In this document: positions 1 to 6,618 of the stretch, piece after piece
How the letters are laid out: every line of letters begins with the position of its first letter
How positions within the stretch are numbered: position 1 is the first letter of the stretch
Source of the DNA: Dehalococcoidia bacterium
Lineage (GTDB): Bacteria; Chloroflexota; Dehalococcoidia; SZUA-161
Reading direction: 5' to 3'
Assembly (NCBI GenBank): GCA_020344295.1
Contig: CP070819.1
Coordinates: 2,068,646-2,076,387, forward strand
Length of the DNA stretch: 7,742 nucleotides
Notes under the pieces: generated by a model
The model's input: only the letters and a program-made list of their open reading frames with translations
What the model was told of the DNA's origin: nothing
Database searches by the model: none
Translations under genes and position numbers: made by a program

Positions 1-208
1 TACCCCTCTCCCTGGCCCGCTCGATGAGGGCCTCTGCCGTCGATTCATCCATCTCAACCAGGATGTTTCCCCCTAAGAGCTCAACATCCTCCCTTGCCTC
101 CATGATGTCTCTATAAGTTGAAACATCCTCGTCATCCCAGTTGGATAGAACCTTTCCGTAGTTCTCGAGTTCCTCTGGGGGTAGAGTGAAATCTCCATTA
201 GGGGACAT
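1..208 (-). CDS. Unidentified acidic protein, N-terminal 69 residues (runs off left edge)
   Basis: An open frame begins at ATG 208-206 and is still open at the window edge, so only the first 69 residues are seen. The start is supported by GGGGA seven bases upstream and by its place 17 bases after the prs stop codon. The visible part is strongly acidic: it starts MSPNGDFTLPPEELENYGKV, passes through a W-D-D-E-D run around residues 25-29, and reaches a short hydrophobic stretch (LGGNILVEM, about 45-53) followed by a helix rich in E and R. No signal peptide, membrane segment or catalytic motif is visible, and I do not recognise a family. The short spacing to prs suggests they are co-transcribed. 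A cytoplasmic protein is inferred; function is unknown. Confidence 0.6.
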   Translation of the reverse strand, partial: MSPNGDFTLPPEELENYGKVLSNWDDEDVSTYRDIMEAREDVELLGGNILVEMDESTAEALIERARERG

Positions 209-225
209 GGCAGATTCCCCAACTC

Positions 226-1167
226 CTACTGGAACATTGCGCCCACTGACAGCCCTGCGTGAATGCGATGAATCGCCTCTCCTATAAGGGAAGCTAGAGA
301 AAGTACCACTATTTTGTCAGATTTTTTCTCGTCGGGTATAGGTACAGTATCGGTAACCACCAGTTCCTTAATGTAACTCGACTCTATACGCTTTACACCG
401 TTTCCTGAAAGAATGGGATGCGTACAACACGCATATATCACCGTGGCACCATGTCCGTTCAGTGCCTCTGCAGCGTTTGATGTAGAGCCCCCGGTATCAA
501 CCTCATCATCCACCAGTACGGCGCATTTGCCCTCAACTTCACCGATGACAGTAAGCGTCTCCGCAGTGTCCTCATTCCCGACACGCCTTTTCTCTATGAT
601 AGCCAATGGCACATGCAGCCTCTCGGCGATATCTCTGGCCCGTTTGGTAATCCCCACATCCGTCGCAACCACAACAAAATCACCCAGGTTTTTCTCAGCG
701 AAATAGTCGCTGATTATATATTCTGCAGTTAGCTCATCAACGGGAATGCTGAAGAATCCCTGGATCTGTCCAGCGTGCAGATCTACTGTCAACACTCGGT
801 CAGCTCCGGCCACCGTTATCAGATCGGCCACCAGTCTCGCTGTAATAGGAACTCGAGGTTGATCCTTCTTATCAGTACGACTATAGCCATAGTATGGCAT
901 TACCGCCGTTATTCTTCCCGCCGAGGCACGCTTCATGGCATCGATACTTATTAGAAGCTCCATGAGGTTCTTGTTGACCGGGGAGCACACATGCTGAACT
1001 ATGAAAACTTCACGCTGCCGTACGTTCTCCTGGACCTGAACAAAGATATTCTCATTACTGAACTCGAATACATTCATCCTGCCCAGAGGAATACCTAAAT
1101 AGTCACATATACTGCGAGCTAACTGAGGGTGAGCGTTGCCGGTGAAAACCTTCAATTCCTCGTACAC
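226..1167 (-). CDS. prs: Ribose-phosphate pyrophosphokinase (PRPP synthase)
   Basis: This enzyme transfers pyrophosphate from ATP to ribose 5-phosphate to make PRPP, the precursor of purines, pyrimidines, histidine, tryptophan and NAD. At 313 residues it has the normal bacterial length. Visible signatures are the ATP-contacting region around F36-S37-N38, the YSRTDKKDQPRVPIT block (95-109), the metal-binding DLHAGQIQGFF segment with H131, the catalytic flexible-loop K193-R194-R195, and the PRPP-binding loop VLVDDEVDTGGST (217-229). T98 stands where many orthologues have Q in the R-Q-D triplet, probably a lineage variant. The start is GTG at 1167-1165, preceded by AAGGGGG five bases upstream; the protein then begins YEELKVFTGNAHP as the family does. 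It follows the kinase gene by 129 bases and has its own candidate promoter. Confidence 0.96.
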   Translation of the reverse strand: MYEELKVFTGNAHPQLARSICDYLGIPLGRMNVFEFSNENIFVQVQENVRQREVFIVQHVCSPVNKNLMELLISIDAMKRASAGRITAVMPYYGYSRTDKKDQPRVPITARLVADLITVAGADRVLTVDLHAGQIQGFFSIPVDELTAEYIISDYFAEKNLGDFVVVATDVGITKRARDIAERLHVPLAIIEKRRVGNEDTAETLTVIGEVEGKCAVLVDDEVDTGGSTSNAAEALNGHGATVIYACCTHPILSGNGVKRIESSYIKELVVTDTVPIPDEKKSDKIVVLSLASLIGEAIHRIHAGLSVGAMFQ

Positions 1168-1172
1168 TTCTG

Positions 1173-1179
1173 CCCCCTT
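1173..1179 (-). promoter_or_regulatory. Shine-Dalgarno site for the GTG start of prs
   Basis: On the minus strand AAGGGGG lies five bases before GTG 1167-1165. It decides the unusual GTG start, since no ATG is available near the conserved N-terminus. Confidence 0.7.
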
Positions 1180-1203
1180 CCAGAGATTATCAGCCTCTTT
1201 CTA

Positions 1204-1232
1204 AATATAGCACAGAAGCGAGTGAGGAGCAA
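1204..1232 (-). promoter_or_regulatory. Candidate promoter for prs
   Basis: Read on the minus strand: TTGCTC (1232-1227), a 17-base spacer, then TATATT (1209-1204), with TGC directly before the -10 box (extended -10). The -35 matches consensus at three of six positions and the -10 at five of six. The start of transcription would fall near 1197, giving a leader of about 30 bases that ends in the AAGGGGG ribosome site. It would let prs be expressed separately from the kinase gene upstream. Prediction by eye only. Confidence 0.5.
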
Positions 1233-1296
1233 TGAAAGTCGCCATTCGATGGAGGGCCTTAGCGGTATTCAAGTTAAATTATAATTATTCAAATCT

Positions 1297-1878
1297 CTAG
1301 CGTTTGGCTTCACGCACTATCTTGTTTATTACCGGCCCAATATCATGTGATGTATCGACGGCGAAATAACTACGACGTATCCGCTCTACCCGTGTCTTCA
1401 TCCGCTCATAGACACTCCAGTCTGCCTCAGAGCTGTCCATTGGGTCGACACCCATCGCTCTTCCTTGCATTCGTTCCAGAATTGTTTCCCGCGGTGCTTG
1501 AACCCAAACAATAATTATCTTTACTCTAAGACGTTCGCAAATCTTGTATAGTCGCTCTCTATTTTGTTCCAGCAGATTTGTTGCATCATGTACTACCGTA
1601 ATGCCACCTCTGAGAAGATCCTCTATAAGAACATAGAGCGCACTGAATAGACGATGACTTTCCTGAGCGCTGTGAGTAGGTGATTGCCATAGACTTCTAC
1701 GCATTGCGTCGCTCTCAACAATTGTTCCCGGCAGCTTCTCTACAAGCTTTCGGCTAAAGTAAGACTTGCCCGCTCCAGGCAGACCACAAACCAGGATAAA
1801 TACCGGATTGGCTACAGGTTCCGGTATATCCTTCAGAGATTCCTTCAGTATCCTTACATCTGCAGCGGTTTCTCCCAT
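1297..1878 (-). CDS. Small P-loop kinase (AAA_33 / polynucleotide-kinase-like)
   Basis: A 193-residue soluble ATP-dependent kinase-type protein. After a 25-residue leader it shows beta strand FILVCGLPGAGKSYFS (27-42) with a full Walker A (G32 to S39), then ESDAMRR (55-61), whose D57 sits where related kinases hold the base or metal aspartate, HDATNL (97-102), the strand VKIIIVWVQAP (119-129), and a lid-like helix ETILERMQGRA with R135 and R140. This order matches the AAA_33 group, which includes the kinase domain of polynucleotide kinases, zeta-toxin-like proteins and small-molecule kinases. The substrate cannot be read from sequence. ATG 1878 is the start because an in-frame TGA lies only nine bases upstream; its Shine-Dalgarno is poor (GAGTAG), so translation may be weak. 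It lies between the PlsY-like gene (98-base gap) and prs. Confidence 0.8.
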   Translation of the reverse strand: MGETAADVRILKESLKDIPEPVANPVFILVCGLPGAGKSYFSRKLVEKLPGTIVESDAMRRSLWQSPTHSAQESHRLFSALYVLIEDLLRGGITVVHDATNLLEQNRERLYKICERLRVKIIIVWVQAPRETILERMQGRAMGVDPMDSSEADWSVYERMKTRVERIRRSYFAVDTSHDIGPVINKIVREAKR

Positions 1879-1908
1879 ATCGTCTACTCACGGGTTGTTA
1901 CCAAAACG

Positions 1909-1932
1909 ATATTTAGTGCCAGTCACTAATAT
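1909..1932. repeat. Imperfect inverted repeat upstream of the kinase gene
   Basis: ATATT-T-AGTG, loop CCAGT, CACT-AATAT: nine paired bases with one bulged T, ending about 30 bases before the kinase start codon. It could be an operator or an RNA hairpin in the leader between the PlsY-like and kinase genes. It has no run of T after it, so it is not a typical terminator. The rest of the 98-base gap (1879-1976) shows no gene and no convincing promoter. Confidence 0.3.
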
Positions 1933-1976
1933 GCGGTAGATTTGCAGCCTCATGCCTTGATGCGAGGTATCATAGC

Positions 1977-2660
1977 CTATAGGTCACTTCTGTCATATAG
2001 AAGACGATACAGTAGCATGCGCTTCTTGCCCGAAGGCCGCTTTAAGTCCTCACTTACTCCGGCCGTCAATCTTCTCACCATTATCAATGCAAACAAGCCC
2101 GTTAGTGCTGCCACAATTGACCATACATGACCCAGACCCCAGGCAGCAAGTGGCATTACGCCGAAACCAATAGCCATTCCCAGTGGCAGACTGTTGCTAG
2201 GAGGGCCTCCGAATTTCAGGCGCTCATCCATTGACTGGTTGGCCCGGCGTAGCCTGGGTATGGTCCTTACCAGAAAACCCGTCGTTATCGGTATCAGGCT
2301 TAACAGCAGTGCCTTGGTCGCTAATGCTCCCGACATGGCCAGCCCGATGCTGTTGCCTTTCTCTCCATCAAACTTCATGAATATCGGCCACATCTGCCCC
2401 GCAACCGCGGCTACCCCAGCGAATGCCACCCATCCTATCTCAAACCCCACCGCGCGTGCGATAAGTACTATACTGAATCCTTTAGTGAAATCGAGAATTA
2501 CTCCAAGGAAGCCCTGGAGACGTCCCACCTCTTGCCAAAGCGCAATATGACTGTCCTCGTGTTCCCGTAGGTCAACACCTTTGAGCCTGCCCATAACATA
2601 CATAAAAGGCACTGACCCCAGTAAATACGCCCCAAATATTAAAACAAATTCATTCCACAT
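1977..2660 (-). CDS. Divergent PlsY-like membrane protein (glycerol-3-phosphate acyltransferase family)
   Basis: True PlsY moves an acyl group from acyl-phosphate to glycerol 3-phosphate at the inner face of the membrane, the first step of phospholipid synthesis. This 227-residue protein keeps the family layout: several hydrophobic segments (about 4-24, 51-70, 76-95, 108-132, 160-195), the first motif AYLLGSVPFMYVMGRLKG (11-28), a central LDFTKG (56-61), and a third motif around PIFMKFDGEKGNSIGL (92-107). The second motif, normally rich in S-G-N and T-N, reads HEDSHIALWQ (34-43), and the usual H before F-P is Q89. Catalysis is therefore doubtful, and a paralogue with another role is possible. 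An extra basic loop (133-155) and a charged C-terminal tail are present. ATG 2660 is chosen over the longer TTG at 2696 because GGGAG lies eight bases upstream of it. Confidence 0.72.
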   Translation of the reverse strand: MWNEFVLIFGAYLLGSVPFMYVMGRLKGVDLREHEDSHIALWQEVGRLQGFLGVILDFTKGFSIVLIARAVGFEIGWVAFAGVAAVAGQMWPIFMKFDGEKGNSIGLAMSGALATKALLLSLIPITTGFLVRTIPRLRRANQSMDERLKFGGPPSNSLPLGMAIGFGVMPLAAWGLGHVWSIVAALTGLFALIMVRRLTAGVSEDLKRPSGKKRMLLYRLLYDRSDL

Positions 2661-2668
2661 CGTTATTT

Positions 2669-2673
2669 CTCCC
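2669..2673 (-). promoter_or_regulatory. Shine-Dalgarno site fixing the start of the PlsY-like gene
   Basis: GGGAG on the minus strand, eight bases before ATG 2660-2658. The alternative TTG start at 2696 has no such site and would put this ribosome site inside the coding region. Confidence 0.75.
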
Positions 2674-2699
2674 GCTTTATATAGGGCTATCCGCAAAAT

Positions 2700-2731
2700 C
2701 GCGACTGATCGCGCACAATTGTAACAACAAT
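2700..2731. repeat. Two adjacent short inverted repeats over the PlsY-like promoter
   Basis: CGCGA-CTGA-TCGCG occupies 2700-2713 and ATTGT-AACA-ACAAT occupies 2718-2731. The second covers the -10 box of the minus-strand promoter and the first covers the predicted transcription start. Their position fits a repressor-binding region, which is inference. Confidence 0.35.
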
Positions 2732-2746
2732 ATCAATGCATCGCAA
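2718..2746 (-). promoter_or_regulatory. Promoter for the PlsY-like gene
   Basis: On the minus strand: TTGCGA (2746-2741), 17 bases, TACAAT (2723-2718), with TGT before the -10 box. Matches to consensus are four and five of six. Transcription would start near 2711, giving a leader of about 50 bases before ATG 2660. It may drive the whole minus-strand block through the kinase and perhaps prs, because no clear terminator lies between those genes. Confidence 0.55.
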
Positions 2747-2788
2747 TAATCGCCACCAGTTTCAGTTTCAAATAGGCGCCTTACTCAT

Positions 2789-2817
2789 TTGGCATAGCTT
2801 CAACTTTATGCTAGAAT
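2789..2817 (+). promoter_or_regulatory. Strong promoter for the iron-sulfur oxidoreductase gene
   Basis: TTGGCA (2789-2794), a 17-base spacer, TAGAAT (2812-2817), with TGC as an extended -10. Both hexamers match consensus at five of six positions. Transcription would begin near 2824, about 20 bases before ATG 2844. This excludes the upstream in-frame ATG at 2736 as a start. It faces away from the PlsY-like promoter, whose -35 lies about 43 bases away. Confidence 0.7.
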
Positions 2818-2833
2818 TTCATCCGATGTCTTT

Positions 2834-2839
2834 AGGAGG
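2834..2839 (+). promoter_or_regulatory. Shine-Dalgarno site fixing the start of the iron-sulfur oxidoreductase
   Basis: A perfect AGGAGG, four bases before ATG 2844-2846. It picks this ATG over the ATG at 2736, which opens the longest frame but has no ribosome site. Confidence 0.85.
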
Positions 2840-2843
2840 ACAA

Positions 2844-4901
2844 ATGGAAGATATCGCATTTCGCGAGATAATGTTTCAGATATCGAACGGCTGGATAATC
2901 TACATTCTGGCCGTTCTTTCCGTTGCATTCCTGGTATACAGATTTTACCGCCGCTCCCTTCTCTGGAAACTTGGAGGGAGAGACGATACTTTTAGTAATC
3001 TCAGGAGAAAAACAAAGGACTTCATCTATACTGCTGTTATCGATGGTCTTCTGCATCGTAAAATAATCCGCGAACCCTTTCCGGGAATAACGCACGCCTT
3101 TCTCTTCTTCGGCGCAATGCTGCTTCTGCTAGCAACCGCGCTCGATGTGATCAGTCACTATATCATCGAATTCCTGCACGGCAATACATATCTTGCTATC
3201 TCATTTCTAGCAGACCTTGGCGGTTTAATGCTGACAATAGGCGTGATAATGGTCGTCATCAGGCGATACATCCAGAGACCGGATAGACTGGACAACGTTC
3301 CCGCCGATGGCATTGGCCTGGCAATAATATTCATTATTGTAATTACCGGCTTTATACTCGAGGGTCTTCGCATCGTGGCTACGGCGAATAATTATACCCT
3401 TATAGAGCCGCAGGTATCATCTGCCGACAGTATATGGTCATGGGCTCAATGGTCATTCCTGGGATTCGGCTTCGCCAAGGCTTTCCAGGGCTGCAGCCAT
3501 ATCCTGGGGTGGTATCAGGGCCTGTGGTGGTTCCATTCCATCCTTATAATCGTCACGATTATCTATATAGCGTTGGAGTTCCCCAAGCTGACACATATCG
3601 TTGTCGCGCCAGTCAACGCATTTTTCCGATCAGGTATGCCTAAGGGAGCGCTTAGACCACTTGTCCTCGAAGAATGTGAAACTTTCGGAGCTGACGAAAT
3701 ACATCATTTTACTTTCAAGGACCTGCTGGACCTTGATTCATGCACCAGATGTGGTCGCTGCCAGGACAGCTGCCCCGCCTATCTCAGCGGAAAGCCTCTT
3801 TCCCCTAAGAAGCTTATACAGGACCTTAAATCTCGCATGACAGAAAAAGGCCCCATTATTCTCAAGAGCGGAGATACATGTGACTTAGGAGAAAACGATC
3901 GCCCTATGATTGGGGATTTGATCCTTGAGGATGAGATATGGGCATGCACCACTTGTCGCGCTTGCCAGGAACAGTGCCCGGTGTTCATTGAGCCTATCAA
4001 CAAGATAATCGATATGCGGCGCAATCTTGTACTTGAGGAAACGAGATTCCCTGAGACTGCCATGGGGGCCTTGAGAAGTATTGAACAGAGAGGGCATCCC
4101 TGGCGGGGTACGGTAGTGTCGAGAGTAGATTGGGCAGAAGGCCTCAAAGTAAAACAGCTGTCAGAAGACAGCGATGTTGACATCATGTTCTGGGTTGGTT
4201 GCACGGCAGCCCTGGAAGAAAGAAACATGAAGATCGCTAAAGCCTTCGCTCGAGTAATGCAAGCTGCGGGAGTGAACTTCGGCATTCTGGGTACCGAAGA
4301 ACAGTGTTGTGGAGAACCCGCCCGTAGAATAGGCAATGAATACGTTTTTCAGACAGTTGCCCAGGAGAATATCGAGAGCTTCTCGTGCTATGGAGTTAAA
4401 AGAATCGTCACTGCTTGCCCTCATTGCTTCAATACCCTAAAGAACGAATATCAGCAATTCGGCGGCCACTTCGAAGTATGGCACCATACGGAGTTAATAG
4501 CCGATTTGCTAAATCAAGGCAAGCTAAGCCTTTCACGTAATATTGACAAGAACATAACCTATCACGATTCGTGCTATCTGGGAAGGCACAACGATATCTA
4601 TTTGCCGCCAAGACAAATTCTGCACCGTTTATGCGGAAAAAGCCCGTTGGAAATGGAAAATATAAAAAGAAATGGATTCTGCTGCGGTGCTGGGGGTGGC
4701 CGGATGTGGATGGAAGAGCAGATTGGAAGACGAATTAATCATATGCGTACTGAGGAAGCCATTAATGTCAGCGCCGACATAATAGCATCGGCCTGCCCCT
4801 TTTGTATCCAGATGTTTGAAGAGGGTATCACTGCTCTTGAAGCGGGGACTTCTCTCAAAGCTATGGATGTGGCGGAACTGATCGCTGAGGCGATAGATTA
4901 A
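2844..4901 (+). CDS. Membrane-bound HdrD-like iron-sulfur oxidoreductase with NarI-like cytochrome b domain
   Basis: A 685-residue electron-transfer protein. The N-terminal part has about five membrane helices (17-35, 83-105, 116-140, 157-176, 225-247) and histidines suited to heme b (H84, H105, H231, H251 are candidates), as in NarI-like subunits. Next come two [4Fe-4S] ferredoxin motifs, C300-x2-C303-x2-C306-x3-C310-P and C368-x2-C371-x2-C374-x3-C378-P. Two CCG domains follow, each with all ligands: C453, C488-C489, C525-C528, and C577, C613-C614, C651-C654. In HdrB/HdrD such domains bind unusual [4Fe-4S] clusters. The same fusion is known in membrane ETF:(methyl)menaquinone oxidoreductases and related HdrDE-like proteins, so electron transfer between a soluble donor and quinone is the likely role. 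No etfA/etfB is nearby. The start at 2844 rests on AGGAGG and the promoter; the gene stands alone in its transcription unit. Confidence 0.88.
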   Translation: MEDIAFREIMFQISNGWIIYILAVLSVAFLVYRFYRRSLLWKLGGRDDTFSNLRRKTKDFIYTAVIDGLLHRKIIREPFPGITHAFLFFGAMLLLLATALDVISHYIIEFLHGNTYLAISFLADLGGLMLTIGVIMVVIRRYIQRPDRLDNVPADGIGLAIIFIIVITGFILEGLRIVATANNYTLIEPQVSSADSIWSWAQWSFLGFGFAKAFQGCSHILGWYQGLWWFHSILIIVTIIYIALEFPKLTHIVVAPVNAFFRSGMPKGALRPLVLEECETFGADEIHHFTFKDLLDLDSCTRCGRCQDSCPAYLSGKPLSPKKLIQDLKSRMTEKGPIILKSGDTCDLGENDRPMIGDLILEDEIWACTTCRACQEQCPVFIEPINKIIDMRRNLVLEETRFPETAMGALRSIEQRGHPWRGTVVSRVDWAEGLKVKQLSEDSDVDIMFWVGCTAALEERNMKIAKAFARVMQAAGVNFGILGTEEQCCGEPARRIGNEYVFQTVAQENIESFSCYGVKRIVTACPHCFNTLKNEYQQFGGHFEVWHHTELIADLLNQGKLSLSRNIDKNITYHDSCYLGRHNDIYLPPRQILHRLCGKSPLEMENIKRNGFCCGAGGGRMWMEEQIGRRINHMRTEEAINVSADIIASACPFCIQMFEEGITALEAGTSLKAMDVAELIAEAID

Positions 4902-4923
4902 TAATGTTCTAGATTAGCATTAT
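4901..4923 (+). terminator. Weak hairpin between convergent genes, possible terminator
   Basis: ATAATG-(TT)-CTA, loop GAT, TAG-CATTAT: nine paired bases with a two-base bulge, overlapping the last base of the oxidoreductase stop codon and followed by ATTTGCTTTG. The stem is AT-rich and the T run is poor, so termination is uncertain. It is the only hairpin I see in the 55-base gap between the two convergent genes. Confidence 0.25.
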
Positions 4924-4956
4924 ATTTGCTTTGCTGGAAGCGGTTAATTTAAGAAA

Positions 4957-5877
4957 TTACCTTCTCTTCTTCAGCAGCATTCTTATATAATCAAACACAG
5001 CCCGGAACATGTACATAGGCCCTATCCACTGGCCTGTTATCCGTGAGTAGTCCCACATAGCTTTTGGGAATCTGGTGATAAAATGCAGAGCCGAGCTTAA
5101 AATCTGCTTCCTGTTGAAATGCTTGCCTATGAATATAAAGTGGCCTCTGGTTGCATAATACAGTGGTTTCCCTTTAAGCCGCTCTTTCTTCTCCTCCCCG
5201 AACCCTTTATGCCACACCACAGACCCTGGAATATAAATAACCCTGTGCCCCTTCTGTGTGGCACGAACACATAGATCAGCGTCTTCCCAGCCAAAGAAGA
5301 ACCTCTCATCAAACAGTCCGACATCTTCCAAAACATCACGCGACACTACCATGAAACATGAACAGACCCAGTCGACCTCCGTTGTTTTATCATATTGTCC
5401 ATCATCAACCTCACCGCTTCCTCTCATTGGAGTGCTTCCAGTGCGGTAGTCAATAGTCCCTCCGGCAGACCATATTAAGTCAGGGTATTCATGACAAAGT
5501 ATCTTGCCTCCGGCTATGCCGACTTCCCCGTCTCCCTGTAACACACGAACCAATCCATCGAGGAAATCAGGGGCAACTATTGTGTCGTTATTCAACAGAA
5601 CGATATAATCAGCATCCCTGGCAAGAGCATCCCGTATCCCCACATTACACCCTTTAGCAAAACCTAGGTTTTTTTCGTTTTCAATTATCCTGATGTCATC
5701 ACCGAACTTTTCAGCTAGAAGCTGTGAATCATTCCCATCGGACCCATTATCTACCACCGTGATTTCCCGATTCTGATATGTGCAATGCTTGATAGACTCC
5801 AGACACTGTACGCTGTCATCGTAGTTGTTCCAGTTTACAAGTATTATTTCTATTTTAGGTAAAGACACTTCCAACAA
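4957..5877 (-). CDS. Family 2 glycosyltransferase (rhamnosyltransferase-like)
   Basis: A 306-residue GT-A fold enzyme that transfers a sugar from a nucleotide-sugar donor, probably at the cytoplasmic membrane surface during glycan assembly. Visible elements are the first strand IEIILVNWNNYDD (9-21), the nucleotide-binding VVDNGSDGN (41-49), NLGFAKGCNVG (70-80), the DxD-equivalent LLNNDT (94-99), and the acceptor-side motif FFFGWEDADLC (193-203) with E198-D199 as the likely catalytic pair; H223 follows in VVWHKG. This order is typical of WbbL-like rhamnosyltransferases, but the donor sugar is not certain. The C-terminal 50 residues are basic and amphipathic, which may hold it to the membrane. 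The frame has no ATG start: TTG 5877, TTG 5874 or GTG 5868 are the options, none with a clear ribosome site, so translational coupling to the methyltransferase stop eight bases upstream is likely. Confidence 0.87.
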   Translation of the reverse strand: MLEVSLPKIEIILVNWNNYDDSVQCLESIKHCTYQNREITVVDNGSDGNDSQLLAEKFGDDIRIIENEKNLGFAKGCNVGIRDALARDADYIVLLNNDTIVAPDFLDGLVRVLQGDGEVGIAGGKILCHEYPDLIWSAGGTIDYRTGSTPMRGSGEVDDGQYDKTTEVDWVCSCFMVVSRDVLEDVGLFDERFFFGWEDADLCVRATQKGHRVIYIPGSVVWHKGFGEEKKERLKGKPLYYATRGHFIFIGKHFNRKQILSSALHFITRFPKAMWDYSRITGQWIGPMYMFRAVFDYIRMLLKKRR

Positions 5878-5885
5878 TCCATGAT

Positions 5886-6545
5886 TTACTTTTTAGCAAC
5901 AGCAATAATATAACCGGATGATATCTGCTCATTGTCTGTAAAGTCATGCACCCCACGGTCTCGCTCCACCGAATTGTCAGCCATCGTGACATCGCATTGT
6001 CCATACAGGCTGATGTCGCTAAAGTAATTTGACAGCAGTTCGTGAAACTCTTCAGGCCAGAATTCCTTTACGTGAAATGGATTCAGCGGCTTTTTGATAT
6101 TAGGAGAAAAAACCCTTCTGTTGGGCGTCGAACAGACCAGAGTCCCATTATCTCGCAGGACCCTTCTACATTCGGCCAGGAAGCTTCTATATGGTCTGAT
6201 ATGTTCTAGTGTCTCGAAGGACACAACTACGTCAAAAGCCTTCTGGCAAAAGGGCATTCGCACTCCATCAGCACACAAGAAGGCTATTTCCCCTCCGTCG
6301 CCATACATATCATATGCATAATTTACTGCTTCAAGTGAAAAATCAACACCTATTACAAGCCTTGCCCCCAACTCGGCAAGATACCCCGTGCCGTAACCTG
6401 TCCCACATGCTACATCCAGAACATCCTTATCTCTGGTCAGAGTGGCGGCGAAAATATACCGGTCCGTATGCTCTTTATAGATATCAGGAGGTGTTATGCC
6501 AGGCACAACTCTTTCGCCAGTATATTCTATTTCACTCTGATCCAT
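5886..6545 (-). CDS. SAM-dependent class I methyltransferase
   Basis: A 219-residue soluble methyltransferase with the Rossmann fold. Motif I is VLDVACGTGYGTGYL (42-56), the acidic residue that binds the SAM ribose is D68 in VIGVDFS (64-70), motif II/III lies in CADGVRMPF (91-99), and FDVVVSFETLEHI (104-116) and CSTPN (138-142) complete the pattern of Methyltransf_11/25 proteins. The N-terminal EYTGERVVPG (7-16) is common in methyltransferases next to glycosyltransferases in cell-surface polysaccharide clusters, which fits the neighbour eight bases downstream. The substrate is unknown; a glycan or its lipid-linked precursor is inferred. I choose ATG 6545 over ATG 6596 because the candidate -10 boxes lie between them and because the family starts close to EYTGER. 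GGAA eleven bases upstream is only a weak ribosome site. Confidence 0.85.
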   Translation of the reverse strand: MDQSEIEYTGERVVPGITPPDIYKEHTDRYIFAATLTRDKDVLDVACGTGYGTGYLAELGARLVIGVDFSLEAVNYAYDMYGDGGEIAFLCADGVRMPFCQKAFDVVVSFETLEHIRPYRSFLAECRRVLRDNGTLVCSTPNRRVFSPNIKKPLNPFHVKEFWPEEFHELLSNYFSDISLYGQCDVTMADNSVERDRGVHDFTDNEQISSGYIIAVAKK

Positions 6546-6579
6546 ATACAGATATGTTCCGTAATCAAATACAAAATAC

Positions 6580-6618
6580 ATTCTAGCACATATCATGAAT
6601 TTACATCGATATTGTCAA
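6580..6618 (-). promoter_or_regulatory. Candidate promoter region for the methyltransferase-glycosyltransferase pair
   Basis: On the minus strand a perfect TTGACA (6618-6613) is followed after 17 bases by a poor -10, TGATAT (6595-6590). Ten bases further on is a good extended -10, TGCTAGAAT (6588-6580), which lacks a -35 at the right distance. Either gives a transcription start between ATG 6596 and ATG 6545, so the shorter methyltransferase start is favoured. Confidence 0.45.

Noticed and set aside
1232..1300. Plus-strand 22-residue frame starting at ATG 1232 with GAGGAG upstream
   Set aside because: The GAGGAG is only two bases from the ATG, too close to serve, and it coincides with the -35 of the minus-strand prs promoter; the frame runs into the kinase stop codon.
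2661..2696. Longer start (TTG 2696) for the PlsY-like protein
   Set aside because: ATG 2660 has GGGAG at ideal distance and begins right at the first membrane segment.
2736..2843. Longer start (ATG 2736) for the iron-sulfur oxidoreductase, adding 36 residues
   Set aside because: The promoter at 2789-2817 lies inside this extension, there is no ribosome site at 2736, and the added residues do not look like part of the family.
3779..4424. Minus-strand frames opposite the oxidoreductase
   Set aside because: They cover the CCG-domain coding region on the other strand, have no family signature, and are shadows of a well-supported gene.
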